Positions 9,774 through 18,796 of a DNA stretch of 64,000 nucleotides are shown in pieces; position 1 is the stretch's first letter, and every line of letters begins with the position of its first letter. This DNA comes from Shewanella litorisediminis (GTDB lineage Bacteria; Pseudomonadota; Gammaproteobacteria; Enterobacterales; Shewanellaceae): NCBI RefSeq assembly GCF_016834455.1, contig NZ_CP069213.1, positions 992,501-1,056,500 on the forward strand, read 5' to 3'. A model generated the notes under the pieces. It ran no database searches. It was not told where the DNA came from and saw only the letters and a list, made by a program, of their open reading frames with translations. Made by a program: the position numbers and the translations under genes.

Positions 9774-10286
9774 TTATTGAGTGCAATCGATATTTTTCTC
9801 TGTCGAGATGCGTACTCTGCCTGCCTGATTAATTATCACTGCTTTGGAATAAGGGCTGTCTGCCGAACCTGGGCAGTACTTGAATGTTCCGTTGCTGCCC
9901 GATGCGAGTCCATCAGGTTGAAAGCGAGCCGCTGCGCGGTTGTAGAACATAAAGTCACTGCTATCAAAAGAGCCTGTTTGCATCAGTAATTTGTCACTTC
10001 CATCTATCTGATTACTAATGCCTGAGTCGGTGAAGACCGCTAGACCCAGGTGCCAGTCATTCGTGCATTGATTGTCTTTTAGTGGGCAAACTGTCACACG
10101 AAGTCCATAGCTGATGGCTGTGTTTCTGGCGTATTGCAAGGTTTGTTGAATGACTTTTATCGCGGAATCTGCCCTGTAAGCTTGATGTAATTCAGTAAGT
10201 TGAGGGACTCCGATAGTAAGCAATATGGTTACTATCGCGATTGTTATCATTAGCTCAATAAGCGTAAAGCCGTTTTGATGTTTCAT
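9774..10286 (-). CDS. GspH/FimT-like pseudopilin (copy 2)
   Basis: 170 aa, similar in layout to the neighbouring copy. The leader MKHQNG is followed by [20 protein letters not shown] with Glu +5, then VPQLTELHQAYRADS and LQYARNTAISYG, a GspH/FimT domain, and late cysteines (VCPLK, YCPGS, IDCTQ). The two genes look like diverged tandem paralogues. In Pseudomonas the matching pair is fimT and fimU, with FimU part of the pilus priming complex; which copy is which cannot be told here. A TATACT -10 lies at plus 10357-10362 on the minus strand. Confidence 0.84.
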   Translation of the reverse strand: MKHQNGFTLIELMITIAIVTILLTIGVPQLTELHQAYRADSAIKVIQQTLQYARNTAISYGLRVTVCPLKDNQCTNDWHLGLAVFTDSGISNQIDGSDKLLMQTGSFDSSDFMFYNRAAARFQPDGLASGSNGTFKYCPGSADSPYSKAVIINQAGRVRISTEKNIDCTQ

Positions 10287-10330
10287 AGCAAATCCTTGCT
10301 GTTTGTCGTCAATGCGTCCTGCAATGACCT

Positions 10331-10350
10331 AAACTCGGTTACGACCGAAT
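10331..10350. promoter_or_regulatory. Inverted repeat over the predicted start of fimT copy 2
   Basis: Near-perfect inverted repeat AACTCGGT-TACG-ACCGAATT (plus 10332-10351 region). It sits just downstream of the minus-strand -10 TATACT, where an operator would block initiation. No known motif recognised. Confidence 0.35.
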
Positions 10351-10484
10351 TAATTGAGTATAGAAGAATTGGTTCAGATTGAGTGGATTCGTATATGTTG
10401 TTCTGCTCTAAGAATATTGAATCATTTTACCTCTTCTTCTAATCATTGTAGTGGTAAGCTATTAGCTAACAGACTTTGGGTTAG

Positions 10485-10843
<359 letters not shown>

Positions 10844-10844
<1 letters not shown>

Positions 10845-10867
10845 AAAAGGGCCGCAAGGCCCTTTTT
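10844..10867 (+). terminator. glnB terminator
   Basis: Ten-base stem AAAAAGGGCC / GGCCCTTTTT with GCAA loop, starting at the stop codon. The following ~190 bases are GT-rich, with only a likely promoter for the next gene. Confidence 0.9.
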
Positions 10868-11004
10868 AGTGTGTTCGGCTGGCACGATTGGTGTTGTAAT
10901 CGTTCTGTGGTTGATATTTCTTTTTGTTTTGGTGTTTTTGGTTTTATATCCTGGTGTTTTAGTCTTTCTTGAAGTAGCCCTTGTTATTTGAACCTGGCGC
11001 CAGC

Positions 11005-11032
11005 TTGTTTCGCTGTATCGCTGTGATATAAA
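11005..11032 (+). promoter_or_regulatory. Putative promoter of ndh
   Basis: TTGTTT (11005-11010), 16-base spacer, TATAAA (11027-11032), about 30 bases before the GTG start. A perfect palindrome CTGGCGCCAG lies directly upstream at 10994-11003. Confidence 0.4.
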
Positions 11033-11063
11033 AGCAAAAAGGAATGTACTGCGGAGAAAAGCT

Positions 11064-12353
11064 GTGGGCACAAAGCGAATAGTCATTGTAGGCGGTGGGG
11101 CAGGGGGGCTCGCATTGGCCTCAAAGTTAGGGCGAAAGCTGGGGCTGAAAAGCAAAGCCGACATCTTGCTCATCGACAGAAGCCCAATTCATATATGGAA
11201 GCCGAAGCTGCACGAAGTGGCCGTCGGGGCTATTGATCAATCGATAGAGGGGCTGCTTTATCGCGACCACGGCCTGAAAAATGGTTATCGCTATCAGCGA
11301 GGCTCTCTTGAGGCTCTGGACCCGGATGCAAAAACGATACAACTTTCAGCTCTTTACAATGAGCAGCAAGAACTGTTGATGGGCCCCCGCACCATTGAGT
11401 ATGACTATCTGGTACTGGCGCTTGGCGGTGTTTCCAACAGTTTCAATACGCCCGGCGCCGAGTCTCACTGCATATTTCTCGATAGCCTGCAAAATGCAGA
11501 ACAATTTCACCGACAATTGCTCGATGGTCTTATGCTCCTTGATGAAACCCAGTCACGCTTGAGCATAGGTATCGTAGGTGCCGGAGCGACTGGTGTTGAG
11601 CTCGCCGCTGAACTTCATCATGTTGTCGAATCCGTCAGAGAATTTGGCTATCAGAATATTTCCAAGCAGCACCTGGACATCCATCTTATCGAAGCCGCTC
11701 CCAAAATTTTGCCGCAGCTACCCGACAGGGTCAGTGGGCGTGCTCAGGCTGTCCTCGATAAAATAGGTATTCACTTACATCTTGGCGTTCAGGTAAAGGA
11801 AGTCACCAAAGAAGGTTTCACCACCCGGGATGGCAACCTTATCAAGGCGGATATCAAGGTGTGGGCCGCAGGGGTTAAAGGCCCGAATGTGTTTTCAGAC
11901 CTCAGTAAGTTACCTATCACCCCAAGAAATCAGGTTGAAGTGGATGCCTGTATGCGTGTGAAAGGGCACACCGATATTTACGCTTTGGGGGATTGCGCTC
12001 AGCTTATCCTGGCGAATGGGAAGGCTGTACCGCCCAGGGCCCAGGCGGCTGCACAAATGGCTGACACCTTATACCACAATATCCTCAGCCGCCTTGCAGG
12101 GCAGGCTGAAGTCCCCTTTGAATACCGCGATTACGGCTCTCTGGTGTCGCTCAGTCGATTCTCGGCGGTAGGGAATTTGATGGGGAATTTAAGGCGAGGT
12201 GACTTTTTTATCGAGGGGCACGTAGCCCGCTTTATGTACCTCTCCCTATATCACCGTCACCTGTCCAGCTTATTTGGTTGGTTTTCGGCGTTGGTCTATC
12301 GATTGGCGCAAAAGCTACTCAGATGGCAGCGGCCCAAGCTGAAGTTGCATTGA
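11064..12353 (+). CDS. ndh: Type II NADH:quinone oxidoreductase
   Basis: 429 aa flavoprotein, the usual NDH-2 length. Two Rossmann motifs are visible: FAD-binding IVGGGAGGLALASKLG near the N-terminus and NAD(P)H-binding GIVGAGATGVELAAELH near residue 170. The late ALGDCAQ block and PPRAQAAAQMA stretch are typical of NDH-2. Transfers electrons from NADH to quinone at the inner membrane face without proton pumping. GTG start with GGAG seven bases upstream. The C-terminus is amphipathic and basic, fitting membrane attachment. Monocistronic; the convergent nagR stops 10 bases after it. Confidence 0.88.
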   Translation: MGTKRIVIVGGGAGGLALASKLGRKLGLKSKADILLIDRSPIHIWKPKLHEVAVGAIDQSIEGLLYRDHGLKNGYRYQRGSLEALDPDAKTIQLSALYNEQQELLMGPRTIEYDYLVLALGGVSNSFNTPGAESHCIFLDSLQNAEQFHRQLLDGLMLLDETQSRLSIGIVGAGATGVELAAELHHVVESVREFGYQNISKQHLDIHLIEAAPKILPQLPDRVSGRAQAVLDKIGIHLHLGVQVKEVTKEGFTTRDGNLIKADIKVWAAGVKGPNVFSDLSKLPITPRNQVEVDACMRVKGHTDIYALGDCAQLILANGKAVPPRAQAAAQMADTLYHNILSRLAGQAEVPFEYRDYGSLVSLSRFSAVGNLMGNLRRGDFFIEGHVARFMYLSLYHRHLSSLFGWFSALVYRLAQKLLRWQRPKLKLH

Positions 12354-12363
12354 GCCGGATATC

Positions 12364-13377
12364 TTAAAGCGGATGGCTGCTGGAGTCCCGGACTACAGGC
12401 TCCGGCGTAAAGACCCTGGCACTGTCGAGGCGCTGCTCTTTACGGTTCGCTATCAGAAGCTCGGTGGCGACCTGCGCAATCTTTTGGTTGGGTTGGTGAA
12501 CCGTTGTCAGCTTTGGCCAGGTTTGACGTGAAAACGGGCTGTCTTCGAAGCCAACAATTGAGATATCGCGAGGAATATCAACTCCCTGCAAACGCGCGAC
12601 AAACAAGGCACCAGCCGCTATTTCATCGTTACAGGCCACGATTGCCGTTGGCCTTGGTGTCATTGCCAGCAGTCGTTTAGCGCCTTCAACACCCGACTCA
12701 AACGAGTACTGCCCTTCTACAACAAACCCGGGATTCAGAGTTATCTTGTTAAGCGAGAGTGCATCGCAAAAGCCGGCAAACCGCTCTTTGGTCGATTCGT
12801 GCTGCTCGTCACCGCTGATAAAAGCGATATCTTTATGACCTAAATCAATCAGATGCTGGGTAATAGACACAGCGCCGTGTCTGTCGTTGACCAATACCGT
12901 TAAGCCGCAACTTTCTTTGTTTCTGTCTCCGGCAATGATGCGCACGTAGTGGGCATCAATATCGTCGAGTGCCGCCAGAATCTTGGGATCTTCCGAAAGG
13001 GGAGGCGTGAGAACCAATCCAGCCAGTCTGGCGTGCTTTACCAAAGCCGTTAACTCTTCGCAGATGGTGTCGGCAGTGGCATCGCAGGGATGGATAAGAA
13101 GTTCGTAACCCTTATCGCGACATGCTGACAAAATACCGTTTTGCATATCGATGATGTAGTAGGCGTTGGGGTTGTCGTAGATAAAGCCAATCACATAGGA
13201 CTTGGTACCGGCGAGGTTTCGCGCAGCCAGGTTGGGCTGGTAATTGAGGGCCTTGATGGCTTCATTTACCTTATCTATGGTTGCCTGCTTTACCGAGGGT
13301 TCATTGTTGGTGACCCGGGAAACAGTCTTGATAGACACACCGGCATATTTGGCAACGTCGTTTATGGTGACTTTCAT
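12364..13377 (-). CDS. nagR: LacI-family repressor, likely NagR of GlcNAc utilisation
   Basis: 337 aa. N-terminal helix-turn-helix INDVAKYAGVSIKTVSRV (residues 4-21) with hinge helix LNYQPNLAARNLAG, then a periplasmic-binding-protein-like effector domain. It stands at the edge of the nag island, divergent from the TonB receptor gene. LacI proteins bind palindromes with a central CG, and four such sites (TGACARCGYTGTCA) lie in front of the island's transcription units. In Shewanella the NagR regulon is known to be controlled this way; the assignment here is by context. Effector probably GlcNAc or GlcNAc-6-phosphate (inference). Confidence 0.87.
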   Translation of the reverse strand: MKVTINDVAKYAGVSIKTVSRVTNNEPSVKQATIDKVNEAIKALNYQPNLAARNLAGTKSYVIGFIYDNPNAYYIIDMQNGILSACRDKGYELLIHPCDATADTICEELTALVKHARLAGLVLTPPLSEDPKILAALDDIDAHYVRIIAGDRNKESCGLTVLVNDRHGAVSITQHLIDLGHKDIAFISGDEQHESTKERFAGFCDALSLNKITLNPGFVVEGQYSFESGVEGAKRLLAMTPRPTAIVACNDEIAAGALFVARLQGVDIPRDISIVGFEDSPFSRQTWPKLTTVHQPNQKIAQVATELLIANRKEQRLDSARVFTPEPVVRDSSSHPL

Positions 13378-13599
13378 CTAAACACTCAGTAATTCAATCT
13401 ATTGTTGGCACTATTTGGCTGGAAACTGGCAGAAGACTGGCGTTGGGATTACCAAATATTGCACTTGCATTGGTTGAGAATATTTCACGTATAGTGCGGA
13501 TTTTTCCCCGGATTGGCAATCGCCTTTTCCCTGAAGGAGTTAACTGAAGCGCTGGCTGACACGGGCAGGCCACACGCCCACCTGAAATAACATGCTGTT

Positions 13600-13617
13600 A
13601 ACAAAAGATCTTTTGTT
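13600..13617. repeat. Perfect 18-bp palindrome upstream of the TonB receptor
   Basis: AACAAAAGATCTTTTGTT is identical to its reverse complement. It lies about 60 bases upstream of the predicted -35 box of the receptor gene, unlike the NagR motif in sequence, and could be the site of a second regulator. Confidence 0.75.
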
Positions 13618-13676
13618 TTACGAACGCTCTGCAGGCTCGATTGAGACGCACTTTTTTTCAACGCACAGTTATTTTG

Positions 13677-13706
13677 TTGTGGTAACGCTGTTAATTATTG
13701 TGTAAT
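13677..13706 (+). promoter_or_regulatory. Promoter of the TonB receptor gene
   Basis: -35 TTGTGG (13677-13682), 18-base spacer, -10 TGTAAT (13701-13706). The same arrangement, including a shared 12-mer ATTGTGTAATGT, is found before the operator at 19556. The predicted start site falls just upstream of the NagR operator. Confidence 0.55.
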
Positions 13707-13720
13707 GTTTGCGCTAGACA

Positions 13721-13734
13721 TGACAGCGTTGTCA
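13721..13734. promoter_or_regulatory. nagR site: NagR operator O1
   Basis: TGACAGCGTTGTCA, matching the repeated TGACARCGYTGTCA palindrome. It lies about 8-22 bases after the predicted transcription start of the TonB receptor gene, a position suited to repression. Confidence 0.82.
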
Positions 13735-13793
13735 TTCCTTCGGGAATGGTTATGGATGCAAAAACATAAAAAATAATATGGAAGGGAAACGAG

Positions 13794-16439
13794 ATGCGAC
13801 CATCTACCTTTAAAAAGAGTGTCCTCGCTACCAATATCGCAATCCTCCTCGGTGGTGCGGTATCAGTAGGTGCAGTGGCTGCCGAAGCTCCGGTTGACAC
13901 TGCAAATATTGAAAAGATTGAAGTGCGCGGTATCCGCGCGTCCAACAAAGCTAACATCAACGAAAAGCGTTTTTCCAACGCTGTCGTTGATGCTGTGACT
14001 GCCGAAGATATTGGTAAACTCCCTGATTCCGATGTAGGTCAAGCACTTGGCCGTGTACCCGGTGTGACCGTAGGTCGTACTTTCGGTCAGGGCAGTTCAG
14101 TGTCTATCCGCGGTACAGATCCTCTGATGACGCTCACCACCCTGAATGGTCAAAACGTGGCCTCGACCGGTTGGTACGATCAGATGAACATCGACCGTTC
14201 ATTCAACTACTCTATGCTGCCCGCTGAACTGATTGGTGGTATGGAAGTGTACAAGACTACCCAGGCCAACCTCGTTGAAGGTGGTATCGGTGGTACTGTA
14301 ATCGTTAAAACCCGCAAGCCGCTGGATATGGACGCCAACTCCATTTTTGGCTCTGTAAAAGGTGAATACGGTTCAATCAATGAAGAGTGGGCCCCCGAAG
14401 TTTCAGGCCTCTATAGCTGGAAGAACGAAGCTGAAACCTTCGGTATTCTGGTTTCCGGTGCGTACGTAGACAGAGAGTATCTGCGTGTTGGTACCGAGGC
14501 TGACCTTGACTGGGGTGGTCGTTCGTCAATTCAGCCATCAAGCTTCCTGCAAAGCCAGGAGCGCACCGCGCTGGATGCCACTTTGCAATATCGTCCTACC
14601 GATAACCTGGAATTCGGTGCTCACATCCTGTCGCTGAAACTGGGCGCGGACAGCATCGGCGCCAACATGTACATCAACACCGATACCAACTGGGGCGCAG
14701 GTGAATCACACTGCAAGCAGTTTAACGATGCCGGTGTGTGTACATACAGCGATACACCAGAGAGCGACCCATCAGACGTGTTCTTCCAGAACTGGGCGCG
14801 TAAGGGTGAGATGACTTCTGACACCTTCGAACTGAACATGGAGTACGATGGCGATGGTTATGCGGTCGCTGCCGTAGCCGGTAAGACCAAGGCCGAAGGT
14901 GGTACTCAGATGAGTGCAAACTTTGGTTATGGCTGGTGGGGCGACAAATTCAAAGATATCAAGTGGGCAGGTGTGGTTGATGCCACCGGTAAGCAAATTG
15001 ATATCAATGGCCGCGACATGAGCTTCGGTATCGACAATCTGGACACCACAGTGGGCACTTCCCAGTGGACCGGTATCCAGGGCCCGAACACAGATGAAGA
15101 GTCTTACGTACAGGTAGATCTGGACTTTGACCTGGATCTGGGTGCTATCAACAAGTTTGAAACCGGTATTCGCTATACCGAGCACACCTTCGAGAAGAAA
15201 GAGTACCGTGCTGTGTATGGCAGTTTGCCAAACGTATTCAACAGCACCGATCTGTACAGCGGCACCATGAAGCTGGGCTATGACGAATGGACCATTCCAA
15301 AGGCCAATCTGGACGCCATGATAGACGCAACCGTTTCTCTGGTTGATGAGTTTGTCTACAGCCGTCCTGCCTATGGCAAAATCGATGAAGAAAACCTGTC
15401 TTTGTACGGTATGTTCTCCTTCGAGGGTGAGGGTTTCCGCGGTAACTTCGGTCTGCGTTATATCCAAACCGATGTGACTTCAAGCGGCCACGTTATCGAT
15501 AACTCTCCCGCAGACAACCTGGGCATCAACGCCGGTTGGAGCGAAGAAGTTCACAGCGTAAGCGACAGCTATCACGATGTGCTGCCAAGTGTAAACGTGG
15601 CTTTCGATCTGGCTGATGACCTTATCCTGCGTTTGGCGGCCGGTCAGGCCATCACCCGCCCCAACTACGACAACCTGTTCCTGTCTACTTCGTCAGGTTA
15701 TCCGGATGACCGTCGTGGCAACGAGCAGATCACCTACGGTAACCCAGGTCTGGAGCCCATGAAGTCGTCTCAGGCTGATGTCAGCATCGAGTACTACTAT
15801 GGTGATGGCAACCTGTTTGCTGCAACCTACTTCATAAAGGATATCAGCAACTTTATCGTGGCAACTGCTCCGGAAACCAAGGCGATTGGTGTAATCAACC
15901 AAGACCTTGACCCGCCTGCAGACAGCTGGATTGTAGACAGCTACATGAACGCCGGTGGCGGCTCCATCGACGGTATTGAACTGCAGTTGAACCACGCCTG
16001 GGAAAATGGCTTTGGTATTAATGCCAACTACACCTTTACCGAGGGTACTGCGCCTGCAGAAGTGTACACCGATAACATCGGCGTATTCACCGAAGCATCC
16101 AAGCACACCACCAACCTCGTAGGCTACTGGGAAAATGATACCTTCTCAGCCCGTGCTGCCTACAACTGGCGTAGCGAGTACATGGTGCGTGAATACGGTA
16201 AATACTACGGTAACCGCATGCACGATGACTTCGGTACTCTGGACGTGACTCTGGGTTGGAATGTAACTGAGAACATCGCGCTGCGTCTCGAACTCATCAA
16301 CCTGACTGCAGAAGATGACGTTCAGTACGGTGCTGCCGGTGTGGGTACCGCCGTTAAGCCTGCCCTGCAGGATGGCTACCCAACCTGGTCATTCAAAGGC
16401 GAAACCACTTACAAGCTGGGCGCAAGCTTCAACTTCTAA
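13794..16439 (+). CDS. TonB-dependent outer-membrane receptor of the GlcNAc/chitin island
   Basis: 881 aa. Signal peptide about 1-30 (ending VAA), then a plug domain with VVDAVTAEDIGKLPDSDVGQ, the start typical of the proteobacterial large carbohydrate receptor group, and SIRGTDP. A 22-strand barrel ends in the aromatic C-terminal residue of KLGASFNF. Takes up a bulky ligand across the outer membrane using TonB-ExbBD energy. With a NagR operator upstream, the ligand is probably a chitooligosaccharide or GlcNAc derivative (inference). Followed by a terminator and then the halogenase-like gene on the same strand. Confidence 0.9.
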   Translation: MRPSTFKKSVLATNIAILLGGAVSVGAVAAEAPVDTANIEKIEVRGIRASNKANINEKRFSNAVVDAVTAEDIGKLPDSDVGQALGRVPGVTVGRTFGQGSSVSIRGTDPLMTLTTLNGQNVASTGWYDQMNIDRSFNYSMLPAELIGGMEVYKTTQANLVEGGIGGTVIVKTRKPLDMDANSIFGSVKGEYGSINEEWAPEVSGLYSWKNEAETFGILVSGAYVDREYLRVGTEADLDWGGRSSIQPSSFLQSQERTALDATLQYRPTDNLEFGAHILSLKLGADSIGANMYINTDTNWGAGESHCKQFNDAGVCTYSDTPESDPSDVFFQNWARKGEMTSDTFELNMEYDGDGYAVAAVAGKTKAEGGTQMSANFGYGWWGDKFKDIKWAGVVDATGKQIDINGRDMSFGIDNLDTTVGTSQWTGIQGPNTDEESYVQVDLDFDLDLGAINKFETGIRYTEHTFEKKEYRAVYGSLPNVFNSTDLYSGTMKLGYDEWTIPKANLDAMIDATVSLVDEFVYSRPAYGKIDEENLSLYGMFSFEGEGFRGNFGLRYIQTDVTSSGHVIDNSPADNLGINAGWSEEVHSVSDSYHDVLPSVNVAFDLADDLILRLAAGQAITRPNYDNLFLSTSSGYPDDRRGNEQITYGNPGLEPMKSSQADVSIEYYYGDGNLFAATYFIKDISNFIVATAPETKAIGVINQDLDPPADSWIVDSYMNAGGGSIDGIELQLNHAWENGFGINANYTFTEGTAPAEVYTDNIGVFTEASKHTTNLVGYWENDTFSARAAYNWRSEYMVREYGKYYGNRMHDDFGTLDVTLGWNVTENIALRLELINLTAEDDVQYGAAGVGTAVKPALQDGYPTWSFKGETTYKLGASFNF

Positions 16440-16453
16440 GATAAATGTGTAAT

Positions 16454-16482
16454 AAAAAACCCAGTCTCGACTGGGTTTTTTT
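16454..16482 (+). terminator. Terminator/attenuator after the TonB receptor
   Basis: Stem AAAAACCCAG / CTGGGTTTTT with a six-base loop and T run. Only about 20 bases then separate it from the next start codon, so it probably works as a partial terminator lowering expression of the downstream gene. Confidence 0.85.
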
Positions 16483-16502
16483 ATTGAAGGACAGGTCTGC
16501 AA

Positions 16503-18026
16503 ATGAAAATAACCAAAATTGCTATCCTGGGTGGCGGCACTGCCGGCTGGTTGGCCGCCAATCATTTGGGGGCTGAGCTGTGCGCCGATAAAGAGGTTGA
16601 AATCACCCTTATCGAATCGCCGGACATCCCGACCATTGGTGTGGGTGAGGGCACTGTGCCCTACATCATGAAAGGGCTGAAACGCTTTGGCATTTCTGAA
16701 GCCGAGCTGCTGGCTACCTGTGATACCACCTTCAAACAGGGGATTAAGTTTGTTAATTGGCTAGACCCCGTGCGCCATGGGGAAAACCACTATTACCATC
16801 CCTTCGACTCTCCCTATCCGGGGGGGATGGACATCAGTAACTATTGGCTGACCCAAAGGGATGAGCGTCCCTTTGATGATGTTGGCATACAGGCCCGGGT
16901 TTGTGAAAAACATCTGGCCCCCAAGCGCATCAGTGCTCCCGAGTATCAGGGTGAGCTGTCTTACGCCTATCATTTCAATGCCCAGAAGTTTGCCTCGCTG
17001 ATGGCGAATAATGCCAAGGGCCGCTTTGGTGTAAAGTATCTAAGTGCCACAGTGACAGGGGCGACACTGGATGACGAGGGCGCCATTGCCAGTCTCACCA
17101 CCAAAGAGGCCGGCAATCTGGCGTTCGATTTCTATGTCGATTGCAGTGGCTTTCATTCGGTGCTCCTGGACAAAGTATTAAAGATACCCTTTGTCGATAA
17201 AGGCAAAGAGCTACTGACCGACTCGGTGATAGTACAGCAGGTGCCACTCAGGCCGGGTGAGCCGCTGTCACCATACACCAAGGCGACCGCGCACAGGGCG
17301 GGCTGGATTTGGGACATTCCCCTTACCACCCGCCGGGGTACCGGCTTTGTGTATTGCAGTCAGTACATGAGTGATGAAGAAGCCGTTGCAACCTTTGCCC
17401 AATACCTTGGTATGGACGAGAGCGAGATATCGCCAAGAAAGATCCCGATGAAAATTGGTTATCGGGAAAAGTTTTGGGCCAAAAATTGCGCCACCCTGGG
17501 GCTTGCACAGGGGTTTGTCGAACCACTGGAAGCTACCTCGATATTGGTGACGGATTTTTCTGCAGAACTGCTGGCCAAAAACTTCCCCAGAGAGGTCTCG
17601 GATATTGAGGCCCTGAGCCCTTACTACAATGACGTGATCACCTACGTTTGGGAAAGGGTCATCGATTTTATCAAGCTGCATTACTGTCTGTCAGACAGGG
17701 ACGATACCGGCTTTTGGGCAGCCAACCGCGATCCGGCCACCTGGTCTGAAACCCTCAAATCACGATTGGCGAAATTTGCCCTGAGACCACCCCAGCAATC
17801 GGACTTTTTCACCCGCTTTGATTTGTTCGATGATAAAAACTTCCTCTATGTACTCTATGGCATGGGCTTTTCAAGCCGTATCAAGGCGCTTGACCCGCGG
17901 GAGATAGAGCAAAGCAGGCAGCTGTTAGAGAGCAACGACGCGCTGGCAGCAAAGGCAGAGGAGTTTTTGTTGGATCACGGCAAATGGCTCGCTGGGCTGA
18001 AGGCGGCCATGGCAAGGGCATCCTGA
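16503..18026 (+). CDS. Tryptophan-halogenase-like flavoprotein
   Basis: 507 aa. FAD-binding GGGTAGW at 10-16, conserved Lys78 in TFKQGI (equivalent in position to PrnA Lys79), the halogenase signature W-x-W-x-I-P as WIWDIP at 268-273, and the GFVEPLEATS block around 338-347 containing the catalytic-type Glu. All signature residues of flavin-dependent halogenases are therefore present. Such genes often sit beside TonB receptors and SapC in carbohydrate loci of Alteromonadales and Caulobacter, where their real substrate is unknown. A free tryptophan halogenation role is unlikely from this context. Co-directional with the receptor gene, probably read through its terminator. Confidence 0.88.
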   Translation: MKITKIAILGGGTAGWLAANHLGAELCADKEVEITLIESPDIPTIGVGEGTVPYIMKGLKRFGISEAELLATCDTTFKQGIKFVNWLDPVRHGENHYYHPFDSPYPGGMDISNYWLTQRDERPFDDVGIQARVCEKHLAPKRISAPEYQGELSYAYHFNAQKFASLMANNAKGRFGVKYLSATVTGATLDDEGAIASLTTKEAGNLAFDFYVDCSGFHSVLLDKVLKIPFVDKGKELLTDSVIVQQVPLRPGEPLSPYTKATAHRAGWIWDIPLTTRRGTGFVYCSQYMSDEEAVATFAQYLGMDESEISPRKIPMKIGYREKFWAKNCATLGLAQGFVEPLEATSILVTDFSAELLAKNFPREVSDIEALSPYYNDVITYVWERVIDFIKLHYCLSDRDDTGFWAANRDPATWSETLKSRLAKFALRPPQQSDFFTRFDLFDDKNFLYVLYGMGFSSRIKALDPREIEQSRQLLESNDALAAKAEEFLLDHGKWLAGLKAAMARAS

Positions 18027-18063
18027 CTGCGGCTAAGTCCACTGCAGGCAAAGGGCACAAATA

Positions 18064-18092
18064 AAAAAAGCCGGGATAACCCGGCTCTTTTA
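18064..18092. terminator. Bidirectional terminator between halogenase and sapC
   Basis: Stem AGCCGGG / CCCGGCT with ATAA loop, A-rich on one side and T-rich on the other. It serves the convergent halogenase and sapC genes. Confidence 0.85.
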
Positions 18093-18103
18093 TGCTTTCA
18101 CGC

Positions 18104-18796
18104 TTACTCGCCCATGACCAAATCGATTTGATTCAGTGATGCGAGGTGCGCGTAAATGGCAGACAGTGCGCCCTTGTTGAACAGCTCAAGCTTGGCTTCA
18201 TCGCTCAGCTCGTGCAGTTTCTTCTCATCAACCATGTAAATGCCGTCATAATTGGCTTTCTCGCCATCTTTACCGTTTACAGTCAGTGTTTTTGGCTGCA
18301 GCAAGTCATGGTCAGTCAGGGTCTTTACAAACTGCTTGGTCAGTTCACGGAAGTCGAAAAGCTGGCCAATAAATTTCACGCGGTCCTGCAGGAACTCAGT
18401 CTGTTCACCGTTTTCATTAAACAGTGCCACGCCTTCTTCTTCGCTCAGCAGGGTGCTGTTTTGATTGATACCAATCAGCAGTTTCTCCTGAGTTTCATCA
18501 GGGCCGGCAATGAAAGGTGCCACACGCAGCTGCATAGGTACGTAGCGCTGGGTCCATTTTCCGTCTTTGATAAATTTGTTGCTCTCTGGCTTCAGAGAGG
18601 TAACAGCCACTGGCTGATATTCGCCGCTGTCGGTGTTTTTGGCGAAAATGATGGGGAAACTGGTGGCTGCGGGCATAAATTCCTGAACAACCAAGGGCAG
18701 CATGTGATGCTTTTCAAATTCAGCAAGTTCAAGGGCTTGCTTAACTTTCAGGTTTTTGTGAGCGGTATTATTGAGAGGAACGTACTGCGCAGTCAT
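18104..18796 (-). CDS. SapC family protein
   Basis: 230 aa. Recognised as SapC-like from its N-terminus MTAQYVPLNNTAHKNLKV and the block FPIIFAKN; SapC was named from the Campylobacter S-layer region, but no biochemical function is established. No signal peptide or membrane helix is visible, so it is probably cytoplasmic. SapC genes recur beside TonB receptors and tryptophan-halogenase-like genes in sugar-uptake loci, as here. It is convergent to the halogenase gene, and its own promoter must lie in the gap above 18796. No NagR-type palindrome is found close to its start. Confidence 0.85.
   Translation of the reverse strand: MTAQYVPLNNTAHKNLKVKQALELAEFEKHHMLPLVVQEFMPAATSFPIIFAKNTDSGEYQPVAVTSLKPESNKFIKDGKWTQRYVPMQLRVAPFIAGPDETQEKLLIGINQNSTLLSEEEGVALFNENGEQTEFLQDRVKFIGQLFDFRELTKQFVKTLTDHDLLQPKTLTVNGKDGEKANYDGIYMVDEKKLHELSDEAKLELFNKGALSAIYAHLASLNQIDLVMGE

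Larger units (their letters stand above)
13378..13793. promoter_or_regulatory. 416-base nagR/TonB-receptor intergenic region
   Basis: Contains no gene. It holds the promoters of divergent nagR and the receptor, a perfect 18-bp palindrome at 13600-13617, a promoter at 13677-13706 and a NagR-type operator at 13721-13734. The operator-to-start distance leaves an ~80-base leader for the receptor mRNA, with GAAGG eight bases before its ATG. Confidence 0.8.

Noticed and set aside
16503..18026. Halogenase gene as part of a natural-product biosynthesis cluster
   Set aside because: No polyketide, peptide-synthetase or tailoring genes nearby; the neighbours are sugar uptake genes.
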